From an uncultured Nocardioides sp. (GTDB lineage Bacteria; Actinomycetota; Actinomycetes; Propionibacteriales; Nocardioidaceae): a stretch of DNA of 15,022 bases. Position numbers and translations under genes: made by a program. Under the pieces are notes generated by a model. That model saw only the letters and a list, made by a program, of their open reading frames with translations, made no database searches and was not told the DNA's origin. Each line of letters starts with the position of its first letter. The stretch's first letter is position 1. This document shows, piece after piece, positions 5,693 through 13,130 of this stretch. The stretch lies in NCBI RefSeq assembly GCF_946885725.1, contig NZ_CAMPGZ010000096.1, positions 1 to 15,022 on the forward strand, written 5' to 3'.

Positions 5693-6718
5693 ATGCAGAG
5701 CCAACGTCCTCCACTCCCGCGTCCGCGCGGGCCGCTGAGCGCCCACGTCATCGGCGCGGTCAGCCAGCGGCACCTCTCCGCCACCGACGGTCCCGACGTC
5801 GAGCGGATCGTGCACGACCCCCTGACCGACGAGGACCTGCATACCGCGCTGCACGTCCTGTACGCGCTTCACTACCGCGGCTTCGCCGGCGTCCCCGACG
5901 ATCGTGAGTGGGACCCGAACCTGATCGCCCGCCGCCAGGAGCTCGAGGCCGTCTTCGAAGGCGGTCTGCGCGAGGCGACCACCGAGGCGGTCGACGCGGC
6001 CCTGGCCGAGGGTGACGTGGTGACCGGGATCCGCGCGCTGATCGAGGCCGACGACGGCCCCGACGTCGCCCGCTTCGTGCAGCGCGAGGCCACCATCGAG
6101 CAGGTGCGCGACATGCTCAAGCAGCGCAGCATCTACACGCTCAAGGAGTCCGACCCGACGTCGTTCGTGCTGCCGCGCGTCGACGGTCCGGTCAAGGTCG
6201 CGCTGGCCGAGCTGCAGTACGACGAGTACGGCAGCGGCCGTCCGGACCGGCTGCACTCCCACCTGTTCGCCCGGGCCATGGAGGCCGCGGGCCTCGACTC
6301 GACGTACGGGCGCTACATCGACGAGGCGACCGGCACGACCCTCGCGGTCGACAACGCGATGTCGATGCTCGGGCTGCACCGCCGGCTGCGTGCGGCGTCC
6401 CTCGGCCATCTCGCGACCTACGAGGCCACCAGCACGATGCCCTGCCGTCGGATGGCTCAAGGCATCGAGCGGCTCGGCTTCGACCAGGCGGTCCGGGACT
6501 ACTTCGACGAGCACGTCGAGGCCGACGCCGTCCACGAGGAGGTCGCGCTCGCCGACATCTGCGGCCGGCTCGTCGAGCAGGAGCCCGAGCTCCACCGCGA
6601 GGCCCTCTTCGGCGCCGCGGCCTGCCTGCACCTCGACGCGGTCGCCGGACGCGAGACGCTCGCCCGCTGGGCCTCGATGTCCGAGCGGATCAACGAGCGA
6701 CTGGAGGTGCCGGCGTGA
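5693..6718 (+). CDS. Haem-oxygenase-like iron-containing redox enzyme
   Basis: 341-residue protein resembling the iron-containing redox enzyme family (Haem_oxygenas_2 type, related to haem-oxygenase-like diiron oxidases). The all-helical C-terminal two thirds carries likely metal ligands: E173, D177 and E178 (AELQYDEYG), H188/H190 (RLHSHLF), then D272, E273, H274, E276, D278, H281 and E282 (YFDEHVEADAVHEE). Known relatives oxidise amino- or fatty-acid-derived substrates using O2; the substrate here is unknown. The N-terminal roughly 150 residues, with a Pro/Arg-rich start, are an extra helical part. The start ATG 5693 is supported by promoter spacing. The stop overlaps the next gene's GTG (GTGA at 6715-6718), so the three genes are translationally coupled. 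Assignment of individual ligands is inference from pattern. Confidence 0.85.
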   Translation: MQSQRPPLPRPRGPLSAHVIGAVSQRHLSATDGPDVERIVHDPLTDEDLHTALHVLYALHYRGFAGVPDDREWDPNLIARRQELEAVFEGGLREATTEAVDAALAEGDVVTGIRALIEADDGPDVARFVQREATIEQVRDMLKQRSIYTLKESDPTSFVLPRVDGPVKVALAELQYDEYGSGRPDRLHSHLFARAMEAAGLDSTYGRYIDEATGTTLAVDNAMSMLGLHRRLRAASLGHLATYEATSTMPCRRMAQGIERLGFDQAVRDYFDEHVEADAVHEEVALADICGRLVEQEPELHREALFGAAACLHLDAVAGRETLARWASMSERINERLEVPA

Positions 6719-6915
6719 ACCGCGAGACGCGCGTCCAGGTCCGGCAGTGCCCCGGTGGACCGCTGCTCGTGCGCGGCGCGACCGAGATCGTCGACGAGAC
6801 CGGCGCGGCCCACGCGGTCGAGCGCCCGGTCGTCGCGGTCTGCGCGTGCGACAAGAGCCAGCGCAAGCCGTGGTGCGACGGCACCCACAAGGTCCTGCCG
6901 AGGAGTCGCCGGTGA
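6715..6915 (+). CDS. CDGSH iron-sulfur domain protein
   Basis: 66 residues from a GTG overlapping the previous stop. The C-terminal half contains the complete CDGSH signature C-x-C-x2-S-x3-P-x-C-D-G-T-H (VCACDKSQRKPWCDGTH, about residues 43-59), whose three Cys and one His hold a redox-active, pH-labile [2Fe-2S] cluster. The N-terminal half (VQVRQCPGGPLLVRGATEIV) is the usual beta-rich lead-in of the single-domain prokaryotic type. It has no membrane anchor. Its tight coupling to the haem-oxygenase-like protein suggests it feeds electrons, or iron-sulfur clusters, to that enzyme; this is inference from context. Its stop overlaps the methyltransferase GTG at 6912-6915. Confidence 0.93.
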   Translation: MNRETRVQVRQCPGGPLLVRGATEIVDETGAAHAVERPVVAVCACDKSQRKPWCDGTHKVLPRSRR

Positions 6916-7529
6916 GCCTGACCGCGACAGTCGGCGGGCTGGCGGTCGAGTACGACGCCTCGGTCCTCAAGCCGCGCAGCTGGACCGAGGCGCAGGCCCG
7001 CTGGGCAGCCGAGCTCTCCCCCGGCCTCCCCGACGGACCGCTTCTCGAGCTGTGCTCGGGCGTGGGCCACATCGGCCTGCTCGCCGCCTCCCTCACCGGC
7101 CGCGACACCGTCCTGGTCGACGCCAGCCCCACCGCGGTGGCGTTCGCGCGACGCAACGCCCGCCAGGTGATGGTCGCGGGGCTGCGCGTCGAGGTGCGGC
7201 ACGGCCCGATGACCGACGTACTGCGGAAGGACGAGCGCTTCCCGCTGGTGCTCGCCGACCCGCCGTACCTCCGCAGCGCCGACATCACCCAGTACCCCGA
7301 CGACCCGCCCAGCGCAGTCGACGGCGGCGAGGACGGGCTCGCGCTCGCCCGCAGCTGCCTGGCCGTCGCGAGCCGGCACCTCACCGGCGACGGCGCGCTC
7401 GTGCTGCAGCTGCGCGACGCGGACCAGGCAACGGCCGTGGACGCGACCGCCCGCGACCACGGGCTGTCGCTGGTCGAGACCCGGATGGTCGGCGACCACG
7501 GCGCGCTCGTGCTGGTCCGTCGTTCATAG
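6912..7529 (+). CDS. Class I SAM-dependent methyltransferase with DPPY motif
   Basis: 205-residue methyltransferase. The SAM-binding motif I is LLELCSGVGHIGLLA (about 44-58), the acidic end of strand 2 is VLVDASPTA (about 67-75), and motif IV is ADPPYL (115-120). D/N-PPY methyltransferases modify amide or amino groups on proteins (HemK/PrmC, PrmB) or nucleic-acid bases, so a glutamine or base target is plausible, but the family alone does not tell. The N-terminal segment VLKPRSWTEAQARWAAEL looks like a substrate-entry motif. The start is GTG 6912 with AGGAG 6 nt upstream, overlapping the CDGSH stop by four bases. The coupling suggests it modifies a partner of the iron-containing enzyme, or the enzyme itself. 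It converges on the SDR gene; the 28-nt gap holds no clear terminator. Confidence 0.88.
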   Translation: MSLTATVGGLAVEYDASVLKPRSWTEAQARWAAELSPGLPDGPLLELCSGVGHIGLLAASLTGRDTVLVDASPTAVAFARRNARQVMVAGLRVEVRHGPMTDVLRKDERFPLVLADPPYLRSADITQYPDDPPSAVDGGEDGLALARSCLAVASRHLTGDGALVLQLRDADQATAVDATARDHGLSLVETRMVGDHGALVLVRRS

Positions 7530-7557
7530 CCCGAGCGCGCCGCAGCCGCAGCCGTCC

Positions 7558-8394
7558 TCAGCTCTCGGCGCTGCCGCGCCAGCCGGCGTCCGCCTCGTCG
7601 TGGCCGTGCGCGGCCATCAGCGTGAGACCGCCGTCGACGGTGATCGACGTACCGGTGACGTACGTCGAGCGCGGTGAGGCGAGAAAGCCCACCACCGAGG
7701 CGATCTCGTTCACGTGCCCGGGACGGCCGAGCGGGTTGCCGGGACGCTTCGCCGCGAACGCCTGCTGCTCCTCCTTGCCCGTCATCGGGGTGGCGATCTC
7801 GCCGGGCGCGACCGACGTGACGAGGATGCCGTCCTCGGCGAGCTCGAGCGCCAGGACCTTGGTGAGCATGCCGAGCCCGGCCTTGGCGCTGCAGTACGCC
7901 GCGGCGCCGAGGCGCGGCACATGCTCGTGCACGCTGGTGATGTTGATGATCCGGCCACCGTGCCCGGCGTCGCGCATCAGCTTCGCGGCGTGCTTCGAGC
8001 ACAGGAACGGGCCGTCGAGGTCGGTGGCCAGCACGTGCCGCCAGGTCTCGTAGTCCAGGTCGAGCACCCGGTCCCGGTGCCCGGAACCGGCGTTGTTCAC
8101 GAGCACGCCGAGGCCGCCGAGCTGCTCGGCCAGCTCGTCGACGACGCCGCCCGTGTCGGGCTCGGACTGGTCCTGCCGCGTCACGAAGCAGCGCTGGCCG
8201 CGCTCCTCGACCGCGGCCCGGGTGTCCTCGGCACCGGACTCGTCGGTGTGGAAGGTGATTCCGACGTCGAAGCCCTCGCTGGCCAGCAGCTCGGCGATGG
8301 CCTTGCCCATGCCGGAGTCCGCGCCGGTGACGACGGCGAGACGCGGGTGCGCTGGGTGCCTGGTGTCCATGTCGGTGTCGGTATGGGTGCTCAT
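7558..8394 (-). CDS. Short-chain dehydrogenase/reductase (SDR)
   Basis: 278-residue classical SDR. It has the cofactor motif TGADSGMG (23-30), NNAG (100-103), and catalytic S154, Y167 and K171 ([10 protein letters not shown] and AYCSAKAGL). The end is the usual PEG/PxP-type tail ([14 protein letters not shown], then [15 protein letters not shown]) plus a short polar extension. The fourth catalytic residue, usually Asn, appears to be Asp here (ATDLDGPF, D125). It resembles glucose-1-dehydrogenase-like SDRs; the substrate is unknown. ATG 8394 is preferred over GTG 8412 because it lies exactly 9 nt after a SigB-type GGGTAC and no Shine-Dalgarno exists; the His/Asp-rich first 16 residues are atypical, so ATG 8370 is a possible alternative. 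It is divergent from phosphoketolase. Confidence 0.9.
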   Translation of the reverse strand: MSTHTDTDMDTRHPAHPRLAVVTGADSGMGKAIAELLASEGFDVGITFHTDESGAEDTRAAVEERGQRCFVTRQDQSEPDTGGVVDELAEQLGGLGVLVNNAGSGHRDRVLDLDYETWRHVLATDLDGPFLCSKHAAKLMRDAGHGGRIINITSVHEHVPRLGAAAYCSAKAGLGMLTKVLALELAEDGILVTSVAPGEIATPMTGKEEQQAFAAKRPGNPLGRPGHVNEIASVVGFLASPRSTYVTGTSITVDGGLTLMAAHGHDEADAGWRGSAES

Positions 8395-8403
8395 GCCGGG
8401 GCG

Positions 8404-8428
8404 GTACCCCACGAGGTCCGGACGACGC
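8404..8428 (-). promoter_or_regulatory. SigB-type promoter for the SDR gene
   Basis: Minus strand GCGT (8428-8425), 15-nt spacer, GGGTAC (8409-8404), then 9 nt to ATG 8394. The layout implies a leaderless or near-leaderless transcript. It lies in the 107-nt region shared with the divergent phosphoketolase gene, for which I could not identify a convincing promoter. Confidence 0.55.
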
Positions 8429-8501
8429 GTGCTATGGCCAGCCGGGCATGCCGGCCGCAGACTGGGGCACGGCGTCCCTGGAGCAGGACCGAGGAGGTTC
8501 C

Positions 8502-10964
8502 ATGCAGACCGACCAGCCGACCGAGCCCCTGACCGGACCGACCCGCAGCACGGTCGCGGGCGCGCCGCTCGCCGACGACGAGCTCGCGCGCATCGACGCC
8601 TGGTGGCGCGCGGCCAACTACCTGTCCGTCGGGCAGATCTACCTGATGGACAACCCGCTGCTGCGCGAGCCGCTCCGGCCCGAGCACGTGAAACCGCGCC
8701 TCCTCGGCCACTGGGGTACGACGCCGGGACTGACGTTCATCTACGCGCACCTGAACCGCGCGATCATGCAGCGCGACCAGGACATGCTCTACATCACCGG
8801 ACCCGGTCACGGCGGGCCGGGGCTCGTCGCGGCGGCGTACCTCGACGGCACCTACTCCGAGGTCTACCCCGAGATCACCCACGACGAGGAGGGTCTGCAG
8901 CGGCTGTTCACGCAGTTCTCGTTCCCCGGCGGCGTGCCCAGCCACGTCGCGCCGGAGACGCCGGGCTCGATCCACGAGGGCGGCGAGCTCGGCTACGCGT
9001 TGAGCCACGCGTACGGCGCGGCCTTCGACAACCCCGACCTCGTCGTCGCCGCGGTGATCGGGGACGGCGAGGCCGAGACCGGTCCACTGGCGACGAGCTG
9101 GCACTCCAACAAGTTCGTCGACCCGCGCCGCGACGGCGCCGTGCTGCCGATCCTGCACCTCAACGGCTACAAGATCGCCAACCCGACGGTGCTCGCGCGG
9201 ATCCCGGAGGAGGAGCTGCTCGCGCTGCTGCGCGGCTACGGCCACACGCCGTACGTCGTCGAGGGGTCGGACCCGGAGGAGATGCACCAGGCGTTCGCCG
9301 CGACGCTCGACCGCTGCCTCGACGAGATTCGCGAGGTCCAGCAGCGGGCGCGGACGACGGGCGACGCGCAGCGGCCGGCGTGGCCGATGATCGTGCTCCG
9401 CTCCCCCAAGGGATGGACCGGTCCCGAGTCGGTGGACGGCAAGCGGGTCGAGGGATCGTGGCGCTCCCACCAGGTGCCGTTCGCGGACGCGCGGAACGAC
9501 GAGAGCCACCGCGAGGTGCTCGAGGAGTGGCTGCGCTCCTACCGGCCCGAGGAGTTGTTCGACGCGACCGGCGCGCTCGTGCCGGAGGTGGCGGAGCTCC
9601 ATCCGCCCGGCGACAAGCGGATGAGCGCGACGCCGTACGCCAACGGCGGCCTGCTGCTCAAGGACCTGCGGATGCCGGACTTCCGTCAGTACGGCGTTCC
9701 GGTCGACGCGCCGGGCACCGGATCGGTCGAGGCGACGCGCGTGCTGGGCGGCTTCCTGCGCGACGTGATGGCCCGCAACCTGGAGACGTTCCGGATGTTC
9801 GCGCCGGACGAGAACTCCTCCAACCGGCTGCAGGACGTGATGGACGCCAGCCCGCGCACCTGGAACGCGCAGCACTGGCCGGAGGACGACCATCTCGCGC
9901 CCGAGGGCCGGGTGATGGAGATCCTTTCCGAGCACACCTGCCAGGGCTGGCTGGAGGGCTACCTGCTGACCGGGCGGCACGGGCTGTTCTCGTGCTACGA
10001 GGCGTTCATCCACCTCGTCGACTCGATGTTCAACCAGCACGCGAAGTGGCTGAAGACCACCAACGACATCCCGTGGCGGCGGCCGATCGCGAGCCTCAAC
10101 TACCTGCTCACCTCGCACGTGTGGCGGCAGGACCACAACGGCTTCTCGCACCAGGACCCCGGGTTCATCGACCACGTGGTGAACAAGAAGGCCGACGTGA
10201 TCCGGGTGTACCTGCCGCCGGACGCCAACACGCTGCTGTCGGTCGCCGACCACTGCCTGCGCACGAAGCAGTACGTCAACGTGATCGTCGCCGGGAAGCA
10301 GCCCGCGCTGCAGTACCTCACGATGGACCAGGCGATCGTGCACTGCACCAAGGGCATCGGCATCTGGGACTGGGCGAGCACCGACCAGGACGGCGAGCCC
10401 GACGTCGTCGTCGCGTGCGCCGGCGACGTACCGACGATGGAGGCGCTGGCCGCGACCGACCTGCTCCGCGAGCACTTCGACGACCTGAAGATCCGGTTCG
10501 TCAACGTCGTCGACCTGATGCGGCTGCAGCACCACGAGGAGCACCCGCACGGGCTGCGCGACACGGAGTTCGACTCGCTGTTCACGCGGGACCGGCCGGT
10601 GATCTTCGCGTACCACGGCTACCCGTGGCTGATCCACCGGCTCACCTACCGCCGCACCAACCACGACAACATCCACGTGCGCGGCTACAAGGAGGAGGGC
10701 ACCACCACGACGCCGTTCGACATGACGGTGATGAACCAGGTGGACCGGTTCGACCTCGCCATCGACGTGATCGACCGGGTGCCGCGGCTTCAGCCGCGCG
10801 CCGGGCACGTACGGGAGGCGTTGCGCAACAAGCTGATCGAGCACCGGATCTACGTGCGGAGGTACGGCGAGGACATGCCGGAGGTTCGCGAGTGGCAGTG
10901 GACGCGCGAGCCGGGCCCGGAGGTGCGGACCGGCGACGCGCCGCGCGAGACGCCGGAGGGCTGA
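8502..10964 (+). CDS. xfp: Phosphoketolase (xylulose-5-P/fructose-6-P)
   Basis: 820-residue thiamine-diphosphate enzyme that cleaves xylulose 5-phosphate and/or fructose 6-phosphate with phosphate to acetyl phosphate plus glyceraldehyde 3-phosphate or erythrose 4-phosphate. Family signatures are present: [14 protein letters not shown] (from E159), the TPP/Mg motif [11 protein letters not shown] (from G187), the N-terminal [15 protein letters not shown], and the conserved C-terminal [15 protein letters not shown] region. The length is normal for the family (about 790-825). The start is ATG 8502 with AGGAGG 4 nt upstream; an in-frame ATG at 8448 lacks a ribosome binding site. Sequence alone does not separate C5-only from dual-substrate enzymes. 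Partners such as acetate kinase are not in the window. The VOC gene follows 5 nt after the stop and is likely cotranscribed. Confidence 0.96.
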   Translation: MQTDQPTEPLTGPTRSTVAGAPLADDELARIDAWWRAANYLSVGQIYLMDNPLLREPLRPEHVKPRLLGHWGTTPGLTFIYAHLNRAIMQRDQDMLYITGPGHGGPGLVAAAYLDGTYSEVYPEITHDEEGLQRLFTQFSFPGGVPSHVAPETPGSIHEGGELGYALSHAYGAAFDNPDLVVAAVIGDGEAETGPLATSWHSNKFVDPRRDGAVLPILHLNGYKIANPTVLARIPEEELLALLRGYGHTPYVVEGSDPEEMHQAFAATLDRCLDEIREVQQRARTTGDAQRPAWPMIVLRSPKGWTGPESVDGKRVEGSWRSHQVPFADARNDESHREVLEEWLRSYRPEELFDATGALVPEVAELHPPGDKRMSATPYANGGLLLKDLRMPDFRQYGVPVDAPGTGSVEATRVLGGFLRDVMARNLETFRMFAPDENSSNRLQDVMDASPRTWNAQHWPEDDHLAPEGRVMEILSEHTCQGWLEGYLLTGRHGLFSCYEAFIHLVDSMFNQHAKWLKTTNDIPWRRPIASLNYLLTSHVWRQDHNGFSHQDPGFIDHVVNKKADVIRVYLPPDANTLLSVADHCLRTKQYVNVIVAGKQPALQYLTMDQAIVHCTKGIGIWDWASTDQDGEPDVVVACAGDVPTMEALAATDLLREHFDDLKIRFVNVVDLMRLQHHEEHPHGLRDTEFDSLFTRDRPVIFAYHGYPWLIHRLTYRRTNHDNIHVRGYKEEGTTTTPFDMTVMNQVDRFDLAIDVIDRVPRLQPRAGHVREALRNKLIEHRIYVRRYGEDMPEVREWQWTREPGPEVRTGDAPRETPEG

Positions 10965-10969
10965 GGTCG

Positions 10970-11716
10970 GTGGCGTGGCTGCAGGCGGTCATCGACGTGC
11001 CCGCGGACAGCCACGAGACCGCCGCGGCCTTCTGGGCTGAGGCGCTGGGCTGGTCGCTCGGCCCGGCGTGGTCGGGGCATCCGGAGCTGGCGAGCTTCAC
11101 GCCCCCTGCGGGTGCGCCGTACGTGCACCTGCAGGAGGTGGACGCTCCGGCGCGGGTGCACGTGGACGTCGAGGTCGACGACCGGTCGGCTGCGGCTGAT
11201 CGCGCGGTGGGGCTAGGTGCGGAGCTGGTGGCCGTGCACGACCGGTGGCACGCGATGCGCTCCCCCGGCGGGCTGCCGTTCTGCCTGGTCTCGCGCTCCG
11301 GGCACGAGGCGCCGCAGCCGGTCACGTGGCCGGGCGGGCACCGGTCGCGGCTGGTGCAGGTGTGCATCGACTCGCCGCCGCCGGTGCACGACGCGGAGGT
11401 GGAGTTCTGGCGGGCGCTGCTCGAGGGTCGGTGGGTGCCGTCGGACGGGCCGGAGTTCGCCGGGAAGTGGCACGACGACGACGGTTCGCCGCTGCAGCTG
11501 CTGTTCCAGCGGACCGAGGACCCAGGCGGCCCGGTCCGGGCGCACCTCGACTGGGGCACCGACGACCTGGCCGCCGAGGTGAAGCGGCTGGTCGCGCTCG
11601 GAGCGGACGACGTCGGGCCGGGCCGCGGTTGGCACGTGCTGCGAGCTCCGGACGGGCAGCTGTTCTGCGCGACGCTGAACGCACCGGACACGGTCCGGAA
11701 GCGCGACCTGGGCTGA
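10970..11716 (+). CDS. Two-domain VOC (glyoxalase-like) protein
   Basis: 248-residue protein with two vicinal-oxygen-chelate half-repeats. Domain 1 runs from about 1 to 105 (WLQAVIDVPADSHETAAAFW, EALGW, then YVHLQEVD and HVDVEVDD). Domain 2 runs from about 115 to 240 (LVQVCIDSPPPVHDAEVEFW, QLLFQR, then VRAHLDWGTDDL). This is the layout of the glyoxalase-like/bleomycin-resistance superfamily found in many actinobacterial proteins of unknown substrate. It has no signal peptide. The start is GTG 10970 with GGAGG 9-10 nt upstream inside the end of the phosphoketolase gene. The 5-nt gap suggests an operon, but a link to phosphoketolase chemistry is not evident. Confidence 0.85.
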   Translation: MAWLQAVIDVPADSHETAAAFWAEALGWSLGPAWSGHPELASFTPPAGAPYVHLQEVDAPARVHVDVEVDDRSAAADRAVGLGAELVAVHDRWHAMRSPGGLPFCLVSRSGHEAPQPVTWPGGHRSRLVQVCIDSPPPVHDAEVEFWRALLEGRWVPSDGPEFAGKWHDDDGSPLQLLFQRTEDPGGPVRAHLDWGTDDLAAEVKRLVALGADDVGPGRGWHVLRAPDGQLFCATLNAPDTVRKRDLG

Positions 11717-11729
11717 ATGGGCTGAACGC

Positions 11730-11763
11730 CTGACGCCGACGTACTCCCGGCGTATCATCGCCG
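11730..11763 (+). promoter_or_regulatory. Leaderless promoter with overlapping ArsR operator
   Basis: CTGACG (11730-11735), a 17-nt spacer and TATCAT (11753-11758) make a good housekeeping-type -35/-10 pair. ATG 11765 lies 6 nt later, so the transcript should start at the ATG. Inverted repeats overlay it: CGGCG-N6-CGCCG (11748-11763), centred on the -10, and ACGCCG-N9-CGGCGT (11733-11753). These are plausible operator half-sites for the regulator encoded immediately downstream. Confidence 0.6.
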
Positions 11764-11764
11764 T

Positions 11765-12130
11765 ATGGCGATGAGAACGATCGAGGCCACACCTGCCGTC
11801 GCCGAGGCCGAGGCGCTGTCGGCCGCCGCCGACCTCTTCCACGCGTTCGGCGACCGGTCGCGGCTGACGATCGTGCAGCACCTGACGCTCGGCGAGCACC
11901 GCGTCGTCGACCTCACCCGCCACCTCGGGCTGGCCCAGTCGACGGTGTCGAAGCACCTGGCCTGCCTGCTGGACTGCGGCATCGTCACCGTGCGCACCGA
12001 GGGACGGTCGTCGTACTACGCGCTCGCGCACCCCGACACGACGCTCGACCTGCTGGCCGCCGCCGAGCGGCTGCTGGGCGTGACGAACGACGCGGCCGCG
12101 CACTGCACCCGAGCCCGCGCGGGGTCCTGA
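11765..12130 (+). CDS. ArsR/SmtB-family metal-sensing repressor, CmtR-like
   Basis: 121-residue winged-helix regulator of the ArsR/SmtB family. The N-terminal helix includes LSAAADLFHAFGDRSRLTIV; the recognition helix region is VDLTRHLGLAQSTVSKHLACLLDCGIV (about 48-73), followed by the wing VRTEGRSSYYAL. Cys66 and Cys70 in the C-L-L-D-C segment, together with Cys114 near the C-terminus (AHC), reproduce the layout of the Cd/Pb sensor CmtR of Mycobacterium tuberculosis, whose ligands are Cys57, Cys61 and Cys102 (from memory). It should repress its own operon until metal binds. The start ATG 11765 is leaderless by promoter spacing. The stop overlaps the CDF exporter ATG (TGATG at 12128-12132), giving strict translational coupling. 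Confidence 0.92.
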   Translation: MAMRTIEATPAVAEAEALSAAADLFHAFGDRSRLTIVQHLTLGEHRVVDLTRHLGLAQSTVSKHLACLLDCGIVTVRTEGRSSYYALAHPDTTLDLLAAAERLLGVTNDAAAHCTRARAGS

Positions 12131-13041
12131 TGGGCGCCGGTCACAGCCACGGCGCGCCCGCCGGCCACCCGGGCGCGCGGCACCGCTGGCGGCTGACGGC
12201 GGCGTTCGTCCTCGTTGCGTCGTTCTTCCTGGTCGAGCTCGTCGTCGCGCTGACGTCCGGCTCACTGGCGCTGCTCTCCGACGCCGGGCACATGGCCGCC
12301 GACGTGGTGGCGCTTGGCGCCGCGCTGCTCGCGACCCGCATCGCGACGCGGCGCGACCACACGGGACGCCGTACCTACGGGTCGTACCGCGCCGAGATCT
12401 TCGCCTCCGGCTTCACCGTGCTGCTGATGCTCGGGACGTCGGTGTACGTCGTGATCGAGGCGTTCTCGCGGCTGGGCGAGGACGTGTCCGTCGAGGCCCG
12501 CCCGATGCTGGTTATCGGCGCGATCGGCCTGGTGGTCAACGTGGTCGCGCTGCTGCTCCTGCGCGGCGGGGCCGGTGAGTCGCTCAATGTGCGCGGGGCG
12601 TACCTCGAGGTCGTCGCCGACACCGCCGGCTCCGTCGGCGTGCTGCTCGCCGGCTGGCTGGTGGCCGCGACCGGCCGGACCTACTGGGACACGATCGTGG
12701 CGCTCGCCATCGGCGCGTTCGTCGCCGCCCGTGCGATCGTCCTGGGGCGCCAGGTGCTCGCCGTACTCGCCCAGCACGTCCCCGCCGACCTCGACATCGA
12801 CGAGGTGACCCGCGACCTCACCGCCGTCGAGGGCGTGTGCGACGTCCACGATCTGCACCTGTGGACCCTGACCTCCGGCATGCACGTGGCGACCGCCCAC
12901 CTCGTCGCCACCGAGTCCGGTGACGTCGCCGGCATCCTCGAGGGCGCGCGGCAGGTGCTGCGCGACGACCACGGCGTCGTCCACGCCACGCTCCAGGTCG
13001 AGCCCGCCTCCAGCCGCTCCTGCCACGAGCTGGACTGGTAG
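12130..13041 (+). CDS. CDF-family heavy-metal exporter
   Basis: 303-residue cation diffusion facilitator, a proton-coupled exporter of Zn2+, Cd2+ or similar ions. The His-bearing N-terminus (MGAGHSHGAPAGHPGARH) is followed by six membrane spans. The first metal motif is intact as H54-x3-D58 (SDAGHMAADVVAL). The fifth-span motif reads E160-x3-D164 (YLEVVADTAGSVG), where ZitB-like members have His. The cytoplasmic C-terminal domain (from about 215) contains CDVHDLHLWTLTSGMHVATAHL, the usual metal-bridging region. The start ATG 12130 overlaps the ArsR stop. Coupling to a Cys-rich CmtR-like sensor suggests Cd/Pb or Zn as inducer. It converges on the MFS gene. Confidence 0.93.
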   Translation: MGAGHSHGAPAGHPGARHRWRLTAAFVLVASFFLVELVVALTSGSLALLSDAGHMAADVVALGAALLATRIATRRDHTGRRTYGSYRAEIFASGFTVLLMLGTSVYVVIEAFSRLGEDVSVEARPMLVIGAIGLVVNVVALLLLRGGAGESLNVRGAYLEVVADTAGSVGVLLAGWLVAATGRTYWDTIVALAIGAFVAARAIVLGRQVLAVLAQHVPADLDIDEVTRDLTAVEGVCDVHDLHLWTLTSGMHVATAHLVATESGDVAGILEGARQVLRDDHGVVHATLQVEPASSRSCHELDW

Positions 13042-13056
13042 GCGGCGCCGACATCT

Positions 13057-13130
13057 CATGTAAAGCGGAGTTATTGCGACTAGGCACCACGCTCGGCGCG
13101 CTCGAGGTCGCGGTAACTCCGCTTTACATG
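13057..13130. repeat. Perfect 17-bp inverted repeat, possible bidirectional terminator
   Basis: CATGTAAAGCGGAGTTA (13057-13073) is perfectly complementary to 13114-13130, and the inner bases (TTGCGAC 13074-13080 with GTCGCGG 13107-13113) extend the RNA stem to 24 pairs with two G-U wobbles. The loop is 26 nt. The arms contain AT-richer tracts (GTAAAG, TTTACATG) unlike the surroundings. It begins 15 nt after the CDF stop and covers the last 17 codons of the MFS gene, so it may terminate both convergent transcripts. The composition also fits a dispersed palindromic repeat; copies elsewhere cannot be seen from here. Confidence 0.75.

Noticed and set aside
8444..8449. GGGCAT as a stress-type -10 box for phosphoketolase
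   Set aside because: It departs from GGGTA and has no GNNT at 14-16 nt; no promoter for this gene could be supported.
8093..10969. Very long plus-strand frame leading into the VOC gene
   Set aside because: It lies out of frame over phosphoketolase and is Arg/Pro-rich; the VOC domain begins at GTG 10970 with a proper ribosome binding site.
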